Below, in pieces: positions 35,077 through 45,630 of a stretch of 64,000 nucleotides of DNA (positions are counted from its first letter, which is position 1; every line of letters begins with the position of its first letter). The translations under genes were made by a program, and so were the position numbers. The stretch is from Alkaliphilus sp. B6464 (GTDB taxonomy: Bacteria > Bacillota > Clostridia > Peptostreptococcales > Natronincolaceae): the NCBI RefSeq assembly GCF_018141165.1, contig NZ_CP058557.1, positions 3,224,001 to 3,288,000 on the forward strand, in the 5' to 3' direction. Under the pieces are notes generated by a model. That model was given only the letters and a program-made list of their open reading frames with translations, did no database searches and was not told the DNA's origin.

Positions 35077-37329
35077 TTAACAACTATATCTGCCTTGCAA
35101 TAATGGTGTGCATTCATCGGAATAGTATATACACAGCATATGGAGTGCCCTAGTACATGCGGTATAAAGCAGCAGCCTTTCCTCTTCACAACTATAATTT
35201 CCATTTCCTGCGTTATAAATAAGAACTACATCAAACTCCAAGCCCTTAGCAAGATATGATGGGATTATGATGGTACCATTCATATATTCCTCGTCTTCGT
35301 TAACTAGTAATTTAACTTGAACTTTATCTTTTAGAAAGCTATATACTTTATTTGCCTCTTTTATAGTCCTTGTTATAATTCCAATAGATTTATAACCTTT
35401 ATCCTTATATATTTTTATATCCTCCAGAATCCTTTCTTTAATAGCCTCTTCCTGTTGGAAACCAAGTACTAAAGGTTCTTCCCCATGTCTAGCTACCGAT
35501 TCGTCAGTAATCTCCTCATTAAGCAGCATTCTTGAAAACCTTGTAATTTCCATTGTAGATCTATAGCTCTTGGTTAAGTTTATTACACAGGTATTATCCC
35601 GTGGGAATATATGAGATATATTACTATAGTTACCTACATTCATAAATGGATGTATTGATTGCTTAAGATCACCTAGCATGGTTATACTAGCGTGACTGAA
35701 AAGCTGATAAAATATTTCATATTGTAGCGGTGTATAGTCCTGAGCCTCATCAATAATAACATATTTGATATCTGAGGTTTTAGGAAGATCTCCAAACGCC
35801 CCCATTAAATATAGAAGGGGTGGCTGATCTTCATAATAAAGTGTTTGAGACTGCAAGCTTTCTAGAGTATAGCGTTTGATTTCTTCTATTTTTTCCTTAG
35901 AGTTTTCAGCATTTGAATTTCCAGTAAAAAGTTCAAGCTTCTCAAATAATTTCTTATAGATGCCCACTAAATCAAACTCTGTTATTCTGTTGATTTCATG
36001 TTGAATATCCTTTATCTCATCTTTTAAAATAGCTCTACTTTTATTCCTAATTTCTAGCTTATCTATATAAGAATCTGAATCATAAAGTTCACGAGCAACT
36101 TCACTAATCCGCTGTTCTTCATAAGGCTTCAGTAGGAATAAAACTCTCTCTCTTATCTTTTGGAGCCTCCTTTTTAGAGGAAGTTCACAATAATCCTTAA
36201 AAAACAGTTCCTGTAATTCCTTAGATGAAATTATTAAGCTCCCTCTGAACATGATGTCAGAAAAGCTTCTGTCAGCTTTTTCAACGTACGTTACATATTG
36301 CTTTAATATATTTGTAAATTGAATGGAAGTCTTATATTTTATGTTCATAATTCTCTTTTGATAGCTTGGTTTCTCCTTAAAAGATAGAATATATTCCATC
36401 ATATCATAATAATATTCCTTCTTAAGTTCATCTCCTAGTGCCTTATGCATATATTCCTTGAAGGTTGTCTGGTGCATATTTTCTTCTTCAAGCTGCGGCA
36501 AAACATTAGATATATAATCATTAAAAATGTCATTGGGTGAAAATATTACTATGTTTTGAGGTGTTATGCTATCACGATGCTTATAAAGTAGGTAGGCTAC
36601 TCTATGAAGTGCAACAGAGGTTTTTCCACTTCCAGCAGGGCCTTGAACTATCATATTTTTGTATTCTTCATTACGTATTACTTTATTCTGTTCCCTTTGA
36701 ATAGTTGTTACAATGGCCTTCATCTTACTATCAGTACTGTTACTCAAAATTTCCTGAAGCATTTCATCATCTATATTTAGATTACTATCAAACATATACT
36801 CAATTTTATCGTTGCTTATTTTGTATTGTCTCTTCAGTGAGATATTCCCACAAATAATTCCTTCAGGGCACTGATAACTGGCTTCTCCAATCTCATAATC
36901 ATAATACATACTAGAAACCGGTGCCCTCCAATCATATATAAGAATATCATAATCATCATTTACCAGGTTAGAAATTCCTATATAATACTTTTCAGCTCTA
37001 GAATCTCCACTTTCTAGAAAATCAATTCTTCCAAAGTAGGGTGACAAAAGCATTCTCTCGTATTTTTCCTTTTGCTTTCTAGTGAATTCATGGCTCCACT
37101 TTTGCCTTTTCAATACATCGATGTAGCTCATAAAATCCACAAGCTGATCTAGTTCATTCGCGATGGAAATAGACCCTACTTCTTGCCATAATTCCCGTTG
37201 AGTTTCAATTGCCTCTTTTCTAAACTTTTCATTGAAGCTCCGTTTTTCTTCAAGCTGCTTTCTGATTTCTTTAAGCACATTTTCTAGCCATACATTTTCA
37301 AGCTCCCATTCAAAATCATTAATATTCAT
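35077..37329 (-). CDS. helD: UvrD-like helicase HelD (RNA polymerase-associated)
   Basis: About 750 residues. Superfamily 1 ATPase; Gram-positive HelD binds RNA polymerase and recycles stalled or idle enzyme. An N-terminal coiled coil (residues 1-110, RKQLEEKRSFNEKFRKEAI) would enter the RNAP secondary channel. The Walker A is VQGPAGSGKTSVALHR, Walker B VIIDEAQDYTPLQYE, motif III LGDLKQSIHP, motif VI-like LLLYTACTRALHML. ATG 37329 (GGAGG six bases upstream) is the real start; the frame continues to 37371 without a site. A link to rifamycin or other RNAP stress is inferred only. Confidence 0.92.
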   Translation of the reverse strand: MNINDFEWELENVWLENVLKEIRKQLEEKRSFNEKFRKEAIETQRELWQEVGSISIANELDQLVDFMSYIDVLKRQKWSHEFTRKQKEKYERMLLSPYFGRIDFLESGDSRAEKYYIGISNLVNDDYDILIYDWRAPVSSMYYDYEIGEASYQCPEGIICGNISLKRQYKISNDKIEYMFDSNLNIDDEMLQEILSNSTDSKMKAIVTTIQREQNKVIRNEEYKNMIVQGPAGSGKTSVALHRVAYLLYKHRDSITPQNIVIFSPNDIFNDYISNVLPQLEEENMHQTTFKEYMHKALGDELKKEYYYDMMEYILSFKEKPSYQKRIMNIKYKTSIQFTNILKQYVTYVEKADRSFSDIMFRGSLIISSKELQELFFKDYCELPLKRRLQKIRERVLFLLKPYEEQRISEVARELYDSDSYIDKLEIRNKSRAILKDEIKDIQHEINRITEFDLVGIYKKLFEKLELFTGNSNAENSKEKIEEIKRYTLESLQSQTLYYEDQPPLLYLMGAFGDLPKTSDIKYVIIDEAQDYTPLQYEIFYQLFSHASITMLGDLKQSIHPFMNVGNYSNISHIFPRDNTCVINLTKSYRSTMEITRFSRMLLNEEITDESVARHGEEPLVLGFQQEEAIKERILEDIKIYKDKGYKSIGIITRTIKEANKVYSFLKDKVQVKLLVNEDEEYMNGTIIIPSYLAKGLEFDVVLIYNAGNGNYSCEEERLLLYTACTRALHMLCIYYSDECTPLLQGRYSC

Positions 37330-37377
37330 GTCTTTCCTCCTTAAAAAATTTAATTGAAAAATTTTTTTCATTTTCTA

Positions 37378-37517
37378 TTTACATTGCTTTTTATGTGTTG
37401 TATAATATAATTAGGGTATTGTATGATTTTATTTGTTTTTCTAGAAAGATTATTTAATTTTATCATTATTCCTATTGGGCGTCAAGATCAACACTTGCTA
37501 TTTAGCAAGTGTTTTTT
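37378..37517 (+). ncRNA. Candidate plus-strand small RNA
   Basis: TTTACA-17-TATAAT (37378-37406) is followed about 90 bp later by ACACTTGCT/AGCAAGTGT with a run of seven T (37492-37517), an orphan terminator that works only on the plus strand. No plus-strand gene precedes it. A transcript of roughly 105 nt from about 37413 is implied. AT-rich DNA makes chance promoters common. Confidence 0.4.
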
Positions 37518-37589
37518 TAATGAAGAAGTTATATTTAAAGAATTTATTGCTTAACTGATAAAAAGCAATTCTTATTATCTAATTAATTA

Positions 37590-37708
37590 TGCTATAATAA
37601 ATATAGAACATATATTCTGGAGGTGTTAAAATGACTTCTGAAGAAAAAGCTTATATTGCTGGTATTATTGATGGTGAAGGAAGTATAATGCTTACAAAAA
37701 TTCTATGA
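37590..37708 (+). pseudogene. 5' remnant of a LAGLIDADG homing endonuclease gene
   Basis: A TATAAT box, TGGAGG and ATG 37631 begin MTSEEKAYIAGIIDGEGSI, where YIAGIIDGEGSI is the first LAGLIDADG helix, then the frame ends at codon 26. The rest of the endonuclease (normally 130 or more residues) is absent. It lies about 130 bp downstream of the intron-bearing ssrA gene on the opposite strand. A sister remnant lies at 32,685-32,787. Confidence 0.7.
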
Positions 37709-37774
37709 TAGCTTTATATCTATTAAGTGAATATCCCTTGTAAGGTATTTAATTACTTTACTCAAATATTTGAT

Positions 37775-37816
37775 AAAACAAGAACCGCACTGTTTTCACA
37801 GTACGGTTCTTGTTTT
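37775..37816 (-). terminator. Rho-independent terminator after ssrA
   Basis: AAAACAAGAACCG.ACTGT and ACAGT.CGGTTCTTGTTTT form a stem of about 18 bp starting a few bases after the tmRNA CCA end. Confidence 0.88.
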
Positions 37817-37819
37817 ATT

Positions 37820-38516
37820 TGGTGGAGGCGAGGGGACACCTTACTCCATTGTTTCCAATGGTGCTGACTATATCTTGAAGTTAAGCAGGCATCCAATTTA
37901 AAGTATTTAAATTGTGATGTTCGCTTATGCAGACGATTTATTCGTCTGTATTCTTTTAACTTAACCCCTTTGGCGTGTTATGAAGGATATATTATAGTTT
38001 TCATCCTCCATCCTAGTGCTTCATATCCTTTCTTTTAAGGATTTAGAAGTCTATGAGTCGATACAGGGCTTTAGGATTTCTCCTTATACCCCTCGGTATT
38101 GCCGTCGTCTTAACGTTACGGTTTCACCGATGTAAGCCAAATTTTCACTTGCAAATCACTTTGCAAGGCGACCCTTTTGAATCGAACCCCTGTCCGAAGG
38201 CCCTTTACCACCAGCTTCTACGAGCGTAGTTGTTGTTTTAAATCTCGTCTCCTCTGTCGTCCAACAACATACTACAGATTTGACCAGCCCTAATTATTCA
38301 TCTTTAAGGTCAAGGCATCCCTTAAGACGTTCCCCGCATAGATGACGTTTCTATCCTAACGGCGGGAGGTTAGGGAGAAACGAGCTGCGCTATTAGGCAG
38401 CTAAAGCGTAATTATCGTTTGCGTTTATCTTTAATGCTCAGTTTTTGACGTGCTCCCAAGCAAAACACGGCTCGCTACTAATGACTCCAAACCCCCGTCG
38501 AAACCAGTACGCCCCC
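37820..38516 (-). ncRNA. ssrA: tmRNA (ssrA) interrupted by a group I intron
   Basis: Minus strand. The 5' end GGGGGCG pairs with CGCCUCC before the encoded ACCA at 37820-37823; GTACTGGTTTCGACGGGGG is the tRNA-like start. The tag frame (38393-38422) reads ANDNYALAA then TAATAG. The T-arm AGGGGTTCGAT is cut off at 38181, and its partner TCCCCT resumes at 37836; the 344 nt between are a group I intron. Mature length would be about 353 nt. tmRNA rescues stalled ribosomes with SmpB, which is encoded directly upstream. Confidence 0.93.
37837..38180 (-). mobile_element. Group I intron in the T-loop of tmRNA
   Basis: The 5' junction follows U (exon ...GTTCGAT) and the 3' end is G before TCCCCTCG, as group I rules require. 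P1 forms as CGAU^UC-AAAA-GGGUCG with U-G at the cleavage site. AAGATATAGTC near the 3' end matches the conserved S element, and GACTCATAGACT resembles the R region. No internal reading frame. Introns at this type of site are known in some clostridial tmRNA genes. Confidence 0.88.
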
Positions 38517-38536
38517 ATAATTATAGTGGAACAAAA

Positions 38537-39004
38537 TTACATTTTTTGTCTTTGACGTAACTCTTTGTCTATTCGACGCTCAGCATCCTTTTTAGCTATA
38601 TCTTGGCGTTTGTCGTAGTTCTTTTTACCAATACCAATGCCCAGTTCAACCTTTATCAATCCATCCTTCAAATAAAAACTCAAGGGGATTAGGGTATATC
38701 CTTTTTGCTGAACATATCCAATAAGCTTTCTGATTTCACTCTTATGAAGTAGAAGTTTTCTTACTCTTAAAGGATCTTTGTTGAATATATTTCCCTTTTC
38801 ATAGGGACTTATATGAACATTATACAAGAAAACCTCGCTATTTTCAACACGAGCATAGCCATCCTTAATATTAACTTTTCCTTGCCTAATAGACTTTACT
38901 TCAGTGCCAACTAAAACAATACCTGTTTCAAAGGTTTCCTCAATAAAGTAATCGTGCCTTGCCTTTTTGTTAGCTGCTATTAGTTTTCTTCCCTTACTAG
39001 CCAT
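38537..39004 (-). CDS. smpB: SsrA-binding protein SmpB
   Basis: 155 residues. Binds the tRNA-like domain of tmRNA and delivers it to stalled ribosomes. Conserved features: [54 protein letters not shown] and the basic C-terminal tail ([25 protein letters not shown]), which probes the mRNA channel. ATG 39004 after AAGGGTG is better placed than GTG 39013. It lies 20 bp upstream of its RNA partner ssrA. Confidence 0.97.
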   Translation of the reverse strand: MASKGRKLIAANKKARHDYFIEETFETGIVLVGTEVKSIRQGKVNIKDGYARVENSEVFLYNVHISPYEKGNIFNKDPLRVRKLLLHKSEIRKLIGYVQQKGYTLIPLSFYLKDGLIKVELGIGIGKKNYDKRQDIAKKDAERRIDKELRQRQKM

Positions 39005-39098
39005 GCTTTTCACCCTTTATATATTCTTTGCTTCATAAGTGTTACTTATATATTTTATCATTAATATAGTCATTTGTCAATTTAGGCCATATTAATAT

Positions 39099-39126
39099 GA
39101 ATAATCGGGCATAACCCGATTATTCA
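39099..39126 (-). terminator. Hairpin overlapping the rnr stop codon
   Basis: GAATAATCGGG and CCCGATTATTC form an 11-bp stem with a 5-nt loop at the end of rnr. There is only a weak T run, so it may pause, protect or process the rnr-smpB transcript more than end it. Confidence 0.5.
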
Positions 39127-41237
39127 GCCAAAGTAAAATCTATTTCTCTTTGTGCTATATCAACCTTACTCACCTTTATTTTTACAACATCGCCCATTCT
39201 ATATATTTTTTTCCTTCTTTCACCTATTAGCATGTGCTGTTCGCTATCATAAATATAATAATCATCAATTAAATAACTTAACCGAATTAAACCTTCTATT
39301 GTATTGTCTAGCTCCACAAACATACCAAAGGAGGTAACTCCTGAAACAATACCTTCATATACCTCGCCGATTTTATCGGCCATGTACTCTGCTTTTTTCA
39401 AATCTTCAGTTTCTCTCTCAGCTTCATCCGCAAGTCTTTCTCTTGTTGAAGATTGATCTGCAATATTAGGTACTATTCCACTTAATTGTTCTAATCGCTT
39501 ATTATTTAGTTTTCCATTAATAGACTCCTTTATAATACGATGTATTTCAAGGTCTGGATATCTTCTAATCGGAGATGTAAAATGACAATAGTACTTTGCG
39601 GCTAGTCCAAAGTGCCCTAGGTTATGTCCAGCATACCTAGCCTTTTTAAGAGATCTAAGCATCAAAGTATTTATTAATTTTTCTTCCTTAGTACTTTCTA
39701 TTTTCTTTAGTAAATCCTGTAGGGTTTTAGGATGAATCTCCGTATTTAATCCCTTTAAATGATAACCAAAATTATGAATAAACTTATTAAACTCTTCAAG
39801 CTTTTCTAAACTAGGGTCTTCATGCACACGATAAACAAAAGGAGTATTTTGCCAATAGAAGTACTCTGCCACAGTTTCATTACAAACTAACATAAACTCC
39901 TCTATCATACGATTAGCAATACGTCTTTCGTATTTTTTAATTTCAATTGGCTTGCCTTTATCATCTAGAATTACCTTAGATTCTGGAAAATCAAAATCAA
40001 TTGCACCTCTATTTTCTCTACGGTTTCTTAATATTAAACAAAGGCTCTCCATCATTTTAAACATATCTACTAAATTCGAATACTTTTGTTTTAACTCTTG
40101 ATCATCTTTTTCTAAAATATCAGAAACATCTTCGTAAACCATTCTTTCGTCTATATTAATAAGACCTTCTACAATTTCGTGGCTAATAACTGTACCTTTA
40201 TTATCTATTTCCATAAATACAGATAAGGTTAATCTATCTACCCTTGGATTAAGGCTACAAATTCCATTTGATAATTTACGAGGCAACATAGGAATAACTC
40301 TATCTACTAAATAGACGCTAGTCCCTCTTTCTAAGGCTTCTTTATCTAGAGCCATTCCTTCTCGCACATAATGGGTTACATCCGCTATATGTACACCTAG
40401 TTTATAATTACCATTTGATAGTTGTTCTATAGAAATGGCATCATCTAAGTCTTTTGCATCAGCTCCGTCTATAGTTACCATAGGTATAGATCTTAAATCT
40501 TTCCTATTTGCTTTCTCTTCTTCTGGTACTTCCTCTACTACCTTAGCAACCTCAGCCTCCACATCTTGGGGGAAATCTGGAGTCAATCTATACTTTTTCA
40601 TTATAGAAAGTATATCTGTACCCACATCGTTTTTATGTCCAATTACTTCAATAACTTTTCCTTCTGGATTTCTTCTTGCCTCTGGCCACTTAGTAATTTC
40701 GCAAACTACCTTATAGCCTTCTTTTGCACCATTTGTTTCGCTTTTAGGAATAAAAATATCTACATTTATTTTAGGATCATCAGGAACTACGAAACCAAAG
40801 TTTCTACTATCCTCGTATACACCAACAACTTCTGTATTGGCTCTTTCTAATATCCTAATTATTTCTCCTTCAGCCTTTCGTGTTTCACTATTTATTACAT
40901 TCACTCTTGCTACTACTCTATCATTGTTCATAGCACCATTCATAAAGTTAGCAGGCACAAATACATCGGATACTTCAGGTCTATCAGAAATTATAAACCC
41001 ATATCCCCTTTGGTGTACTTGTAATCTTCCTACAATTAATCCCATTCTCTCTGGAGCACCATAGCGTTTTTTTCTAGTTTTAATAATTAAACCTTCCCTA
41101 ACCATATCATCTAATAAGCTGGAAAAATCATCACTTTGTTTTCTCTCTATGTCAAAAACATTCCTAAGTTCTTCTTCTAGCATTGGACTATAGGCCGTTT
41201 CGTACATAAATTCTAATAGTTTTTCTTTTACTGACAA
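39120..41237 (-). CDS. rnr: Ribonuclease R
   Basis: About 705 residues from TTG 41237 (AAGGAGGGG just upstream). Processive 3'-5' exoribonuclease that degrades structured RNA and works with tmRNA on non-stop mRNAs. Domains in order: N-terminal winged helix, two cold-shock domains (MGLIVGRLQVHQRGYGFII, VVGVYEDSRNFGFVVPDDP), catalytic RNB domain with TIDGADAKDLDDAISIE (metal-binding Asp cluster) and HFTSPIRRYPDLEIHR, then an S1 domain (GEVYEGIVSGVTSFGMFVELDN). The basic C-terminal tail of longer homologues is absent. The rnr-smpB-ssrA order is widely conserved. Confidence 0.96.
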   Translation of the reverse strand: MSVKEKLLEFMYETAYSPMLEEELRNVFDIERKQSDDFSSLLDDMVREGLIIKTRKKRYGAPERMGLIVGRLQVHQRGYGFIISDRPEVSDVFVPANFMNGAMNNDRVVARVNVINSETRKAEGEIIRILERANTEVVGVYEDSRNFGFVVPDDPKINVDIFIPKSETNGAKEGYKVVCEITKWPEARRNPEGKVIEVIGHKNDVGTDILSIMKKYRLTPDFPQDVEAEVAKVVEEVPEEEKANRKDLRSIPMVTIDGADAKDLDDAISIEQLSNGNYKLGVHIADVTHYVREGMALDKEALERGTSVYLVDRVIPMLPRKLSNGICSLNPRVDRLTLSVFMEIDNKGTVISHEIVEGLINIDERMVYEDVSDILEKDDQELKQKYSNLVDMFKMMESLCLILRNRRENRGAIDFDFPESKVILDDKGKPIEIKKYERRIANRMIEEFMLVCNETVAEYFYWQNTPFVYRVHEDPSLEKLEEFNKFIHNFGYHLKGLNTEIHPKTLQDLLKKIESTKEEKLINTLMLRSLKKARYAGHNLGHFGLAAKYYCHFTSPIRRYPDLEIHRIIKESINGKLNNKRLEQLSGIVPNIADQSSTRERLADEAERETEDLKKAEYMADKIGEVYEGIVSGVTSFGMFVELDNTIEGLIRLSYLIDDYYIYDSEQHMLIGERRKKIYRMGDVVKIKVSKVDIAQREIDFTLAE

Positions 41238-41371
41238 ATTAACCCCTCCTTTTCCTACTAGTATTATTGCCAAATTATATATATTATTAGCTATTAATCA
41301 TAATTTTATTGTTAAAATGTAAATTTATCATCTAACTAACATCCTAAAAATCTATCTATGCTAGGCTGTTT

Positions 41372-41674
41372 CTATAAATAGTATATAATTACACGATTTA
41401 CGATTAAGTTAAATATGTAGATAAGTGGAACTCCTATAGAAAATTTCTTCTTATTTATTTTATGCTTAAATATAATCATACCAATCATAATTCCAACTGA
41501 GCCACCAATAAATGAAATAGCCATAAATGTCAATTCTTGTATTCTCCATTTTTCCTTTGAAGCCTTATATTTATCTATACCCATTAATACAAAACCAACC
41601 AAACTAATTAACAATATATATATTCCAAAAATTTGCTCGCCTCTAGAATATGATAGCAAAAGCTGATTAATCAC
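41372..41674 (-). CDS. DUF1294 membrane protein
   Basis: 100 residues with three predicted membrane segments (residues about 16-33, 50-68, 82-98). The short motif GIDKYKASKEKWRIQE between the first two helices and GGSVGIMIGMIIFKHK are hallmarks of DUF1294. No function is known. It lies between rnr and hppA on the same strand. Confidence 0.85.
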   Translation of the reverse strand: MINQLLLSYSRGEQIFGIYILLISLVGFVLMGIDKYKASKEKWRIQELTFMAISFIGGSVGIMIGMIIFKHKINKKKFSIGVPLIYIFNLIVNRVIIYYL

Positions 41675-41772
41675 ACTTTATTCTCCTCTCTTAGCATTCT
41701 AATACTATGTAAGTCATAATTATTGAACATATATTAACTTGAATATTTTACCAATATCCTATATCAAGAAAA

Positions 41773-41803
41773 AAGACTCTCAATCTTTTAGATCAAGAGT
41801 CTT
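41773..41803 (-). terminator. Rho-independent terminator after hppA
   Basis: AAGACTCT and AGAGTCTT with inner ATC/GAT pairs, followed by TTTTTTC on the minus strand. Confidence 0.8.
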
Positions 41804-41812
41804 GAGCTTATC

Positions 41813-43828
41813 TTATTTTATCAGGTTCATAATTATTCCTGCACCAAATTTCACAAATAACGGTGCAAATACTACAGAAACAATTGTCATAAGCTTAATT
41901 AAAATATTGATTGATGGTCCAGAAGTATCCTTAAATGGATCCCCTACAGTGTCACCAACAACGGCAGCCTTATGAGGTTCACTTCCTTTTCCACCATGAT
42001 TACCTTCTTCAATGTACTTTTTAGCATTATCCCATGCACCACCTGCATTTGCCATCATAATAGCCATTAATACTCCAGCTACTAATGAACCAGCTAAAAG
42101 TCCTCCAACAGCATCTGCTCCTAATAAAACTCCTGTTAAGATTGGGGCGATTACAGCAAGTAAACCAGGTACTATCATTTCTTTTAAAGCAGCAGCAGTA
42201 CTAATATCAACACAAGTTGCATAGTCTGGCTTTGCTTTTCCTTCCATAATACCAGGAATTTCTTTGAACTGTCTTCTTACTTCTTCTATCATTTGAAATG
42301 CTGCTTTTCCTACAGCTTCCATCGTCATGGCAGAGAATAAGAATGGTAGCATACCACCAATTAGCATACCTGCAATTACTGATGGATCCATTAGGTTAAT
42401 TCCTTGTAATCCAACTGCTTCTGTGTAAGTTGCAAACAATGCTAAGGCAGTTAGTGCAGCAGAACCGATCGCAAAGCCTTTACCTATAGCAGCTGTTGTA
42501 TTACCTACGGCATCTAGTTTATCTGTAACTGCTCTTACTTCTTTTGGAAGTTCGCACATTTCAGCAATACCACCAGCGTTATCTGCAATTGGACCATAAG
42601 CATCAACAGCAATTGTCATACCAGCAGTTGCGAGCATCCCTACAGCAGCTAAAGCTATACCATAAAGTCCTGCAACTCCAAATGCAATTAGAATTCCTGC
42701 AGAGATTAAAAGAATAGGAGCAGCAGTTGATGCCATACCTACGGCTAAACCACTGATTATAGTTGTTGCTGGACCTGTCTCAGATTGCTGTGCTATTTTC
42801 TTAACAGCACCATAATCTCCAGAAGTATACACCTCTGTAATCTGTCCAATTAAAGTACCTACTACCAAGCCTGTTACTACTGCTAAAAATCCTTTTAAAT
42901 CTCCTAATAGAGTTTTACTTAGGAAGAAAGCAGCAACTACTGTAATAATACCAGCTACATAAGTACCCATTTTAAGAGCTTGTCCTGGATCAGATTTTTC
43001 ATCACCTTTAACAAAGAATGTACCAATAATAGATGCAATAATTCCAATTGATGACAAGGCCAATGCAAATACAGCTCCATTTTTACCATAAGCAACTAAA
43101 CCTAAAGTAATCGCAGAAATAATTGATCCTACATAGGATTCAAATAAGTCTGCCCCCATACCTGCAACGTCTCCTACGTTGTCACCAACGTTATCAGCAA
43201 TTACTGCTGGATTTCTTGGGTCATCTTCTGGAATACCAGCTTCAACTTTACCAACAAGGTCAGCTCCAACATCGGCAGCCTTTGTATATATACCTCCACC
43301 TACACGCCCAAATAGAGCAATAGAAGAAGCACCTAAAGCAAATCCAGTAATAATTCTGGCTGCTTCAATCTCTCCTGCAATCTTAGTGAACACTATGTAT
43401 AGTGCACCAACTCCTAAAATACCAAGTCCAACAACAGTCATACCCATTACAGCACCACCAGAGAAGGCTACGCTTAACGCTTTATTCATTCCACCTTCTT
43501 TAGCTCCATTAGCTGTTCTTACGTTAGCTTTTGTTGCCACTTGCATTCCAATAAATCCTGCTAAAGCTGAGAATAGAGAACCCACTATAAATGAAATAGC
43601 TGTTTCCCAATCAATGCCAAATCCTAGTATTACAAACAGTACAACTACAAAAATAGCTAGAGTTTTATACTCCCTTGTTAAGAAAGCCATAGAACCCTCA
43701 TGAATGTAAGAAGCAATCTCTTTCATTCTATCTGTACCAGGAGATACCTTGTTGATTTTACTAATGAGCATATAAGCAAATATAAGTGCTACTACCCCTA
43801 CAATAGGTGCTAAAATCGTAAAGTCCAT
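41813..43828 (-). CDS. hppA: Membrane-bound pyrophosphatase, K+-dependent ion pump
   Basis: 671 residues, about 16 membrane helices. Hydrolyses cytosolic PPi and exports Na+ or H+. Catalytic loops are intact: [35 protein letters not shown] is the substrate motif (read in parts), [10 protein letters not shown] in the middle, and [25 protein letters not shown] at the end. [10 protein letters not shown] has Ala where K+-independent enzymes have Lys, so activity should need K+. Whether it pumps Na+ or H+ depends on Glu placement I did not model. It occupies an unusual place between secG and rnr. Confidence 0.95.
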   Translation of the reverse strand: MDFTILAPIVGVVALIFAYMLISKINKVSPGTDRMKEIASYIHEGSMAFLTREYKTLAIFVVVLFVILGFGIDWETAISFIVGSLFSALAGFIGMQVATKANVRTANGAKEGGMNKALSVAFSGGAVMGMTVVGLGILGVGALYIVFTKIAGEIEAARIITGFALGASSIALFGRVGGGIYTKAADVGADLVGKVEAGIPEDDPRNPAVIADNVGDNVGDVAGMGADLFESYVGSIISAITLGLVAYGKNGAVFALALSSIGIIASIIGTFFVKGDEKSDPGQALKMGTYVAGIITVVAAFFLSKTLLGDLKGFLAVVTGLVVGTLIGQITEVYTSGDYGAVKKIAQQSETGPATTIISGLAVGMASTAAPILLISAGILIAFGVAGLYGIALAAVGMLATAGMTIAVDAYGPIADNAGGIAEMCELPKEVRAVTDKLDAVGNTTAAIGKGFAIGSAALTALALFATYTEAVGLQGINLMDPSVIAGMLIGGMLPFLFSAMTMEAVGKAAFQMIEEVRRQFKEIPGIMEGKAKPDYATCVDISTAAALKEMIVPGLLAVIAPILTGVLLGADAVGGLLAGSLVAGVLMAIMMANAGGAWDNAKKYIEEGNHGGKGSEPHKAAVVGDTVGDPFKDTSGPSINILIKLMTIVSVVFAPLFVKFGAGIIMNLIK

Positions 43829-43873
43829 TGATGATAATCCTCCTTCTATTCAGTTTTCTTTTGTTTTATATAT

Positions 43874-44098
43874 CTATTGAATTGCAACCAACGCAATAGC
43901 TACAACTATAAATAAAACTGCAGCAATTTTAGTAACCTTAGATAATAAACCATCAAAACCTCTGCTTTGTTTAGCCATCATCTGTGCTCCACCACCAAAT
44001 GCACTAGAAAGTCCTTCACTTTTACCAGGTTGTAATAAAATACTTCCAATAAGTATAAGACACGCCATTACTTGAATAACCATTAGGAATATTCTCAA
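43874..44098 (-). CDS. secG: Preprotein translocase subunit SecG
   Basis: 74 residues, two membrane helices (2-22 and 53-72) joined by the conserved loop LLQPGKSEGLSSAFGGGAQ. Auxiliary subunit of the SecYEG channel that speeds protein export. Followed after 45 bp by hppA. In many Firmicutes secG directly precedes rnr-smpB-ssrA. Confidence 0.93.
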   Translation of the reverse strand: MRIFLMVIQVMACLILIGSILLQPGKSEGLSSAFGGGAQMMAKQSRGFDGLLSKVTKIAAVLFIVVAIALVAIQ

Positions 44099-44230
44099 TT
44101 TTCACACCTCCTATATTATAGTTAACATTCATATTGTAACATAGGAAATTGGTAAAATCAATCAAAAAATATTTGTTTCACCCGTTTAAGAAGTGATTCT
44201 ACAGTTTCCTAAGGTAACCAATAAATGGAA

Positions 44231-44270
44231 AACAATATAACGAGGATGCTAGCATTCTCGTTATATTGTT
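44231..44270 (-). terminator. Rho-independent terminator after the glycolytic operon
   Basis: AACAATATAACGAG and CTCGTTATATTGTT form a 14-bp stem with a self-complementary ATGCTAGCAT inside, followed by TTTTCC on the minus strand. Confidence 0.8.
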
Positions 44271-44322
44271 GGTGTAATTTTACAACATCATTCTAATTCA
44301 TTAATTCTTCGCGTATATATTA

Positions 44323-45630
<1,308 letters not shown>

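Noticed and set aside
43179-43703. Plus-strand open frame of 174 codons
   Set aside because: Antisense shadow of hppA, rich in Pro, Ala and Ile as expected from the reverse of a membrane protein.
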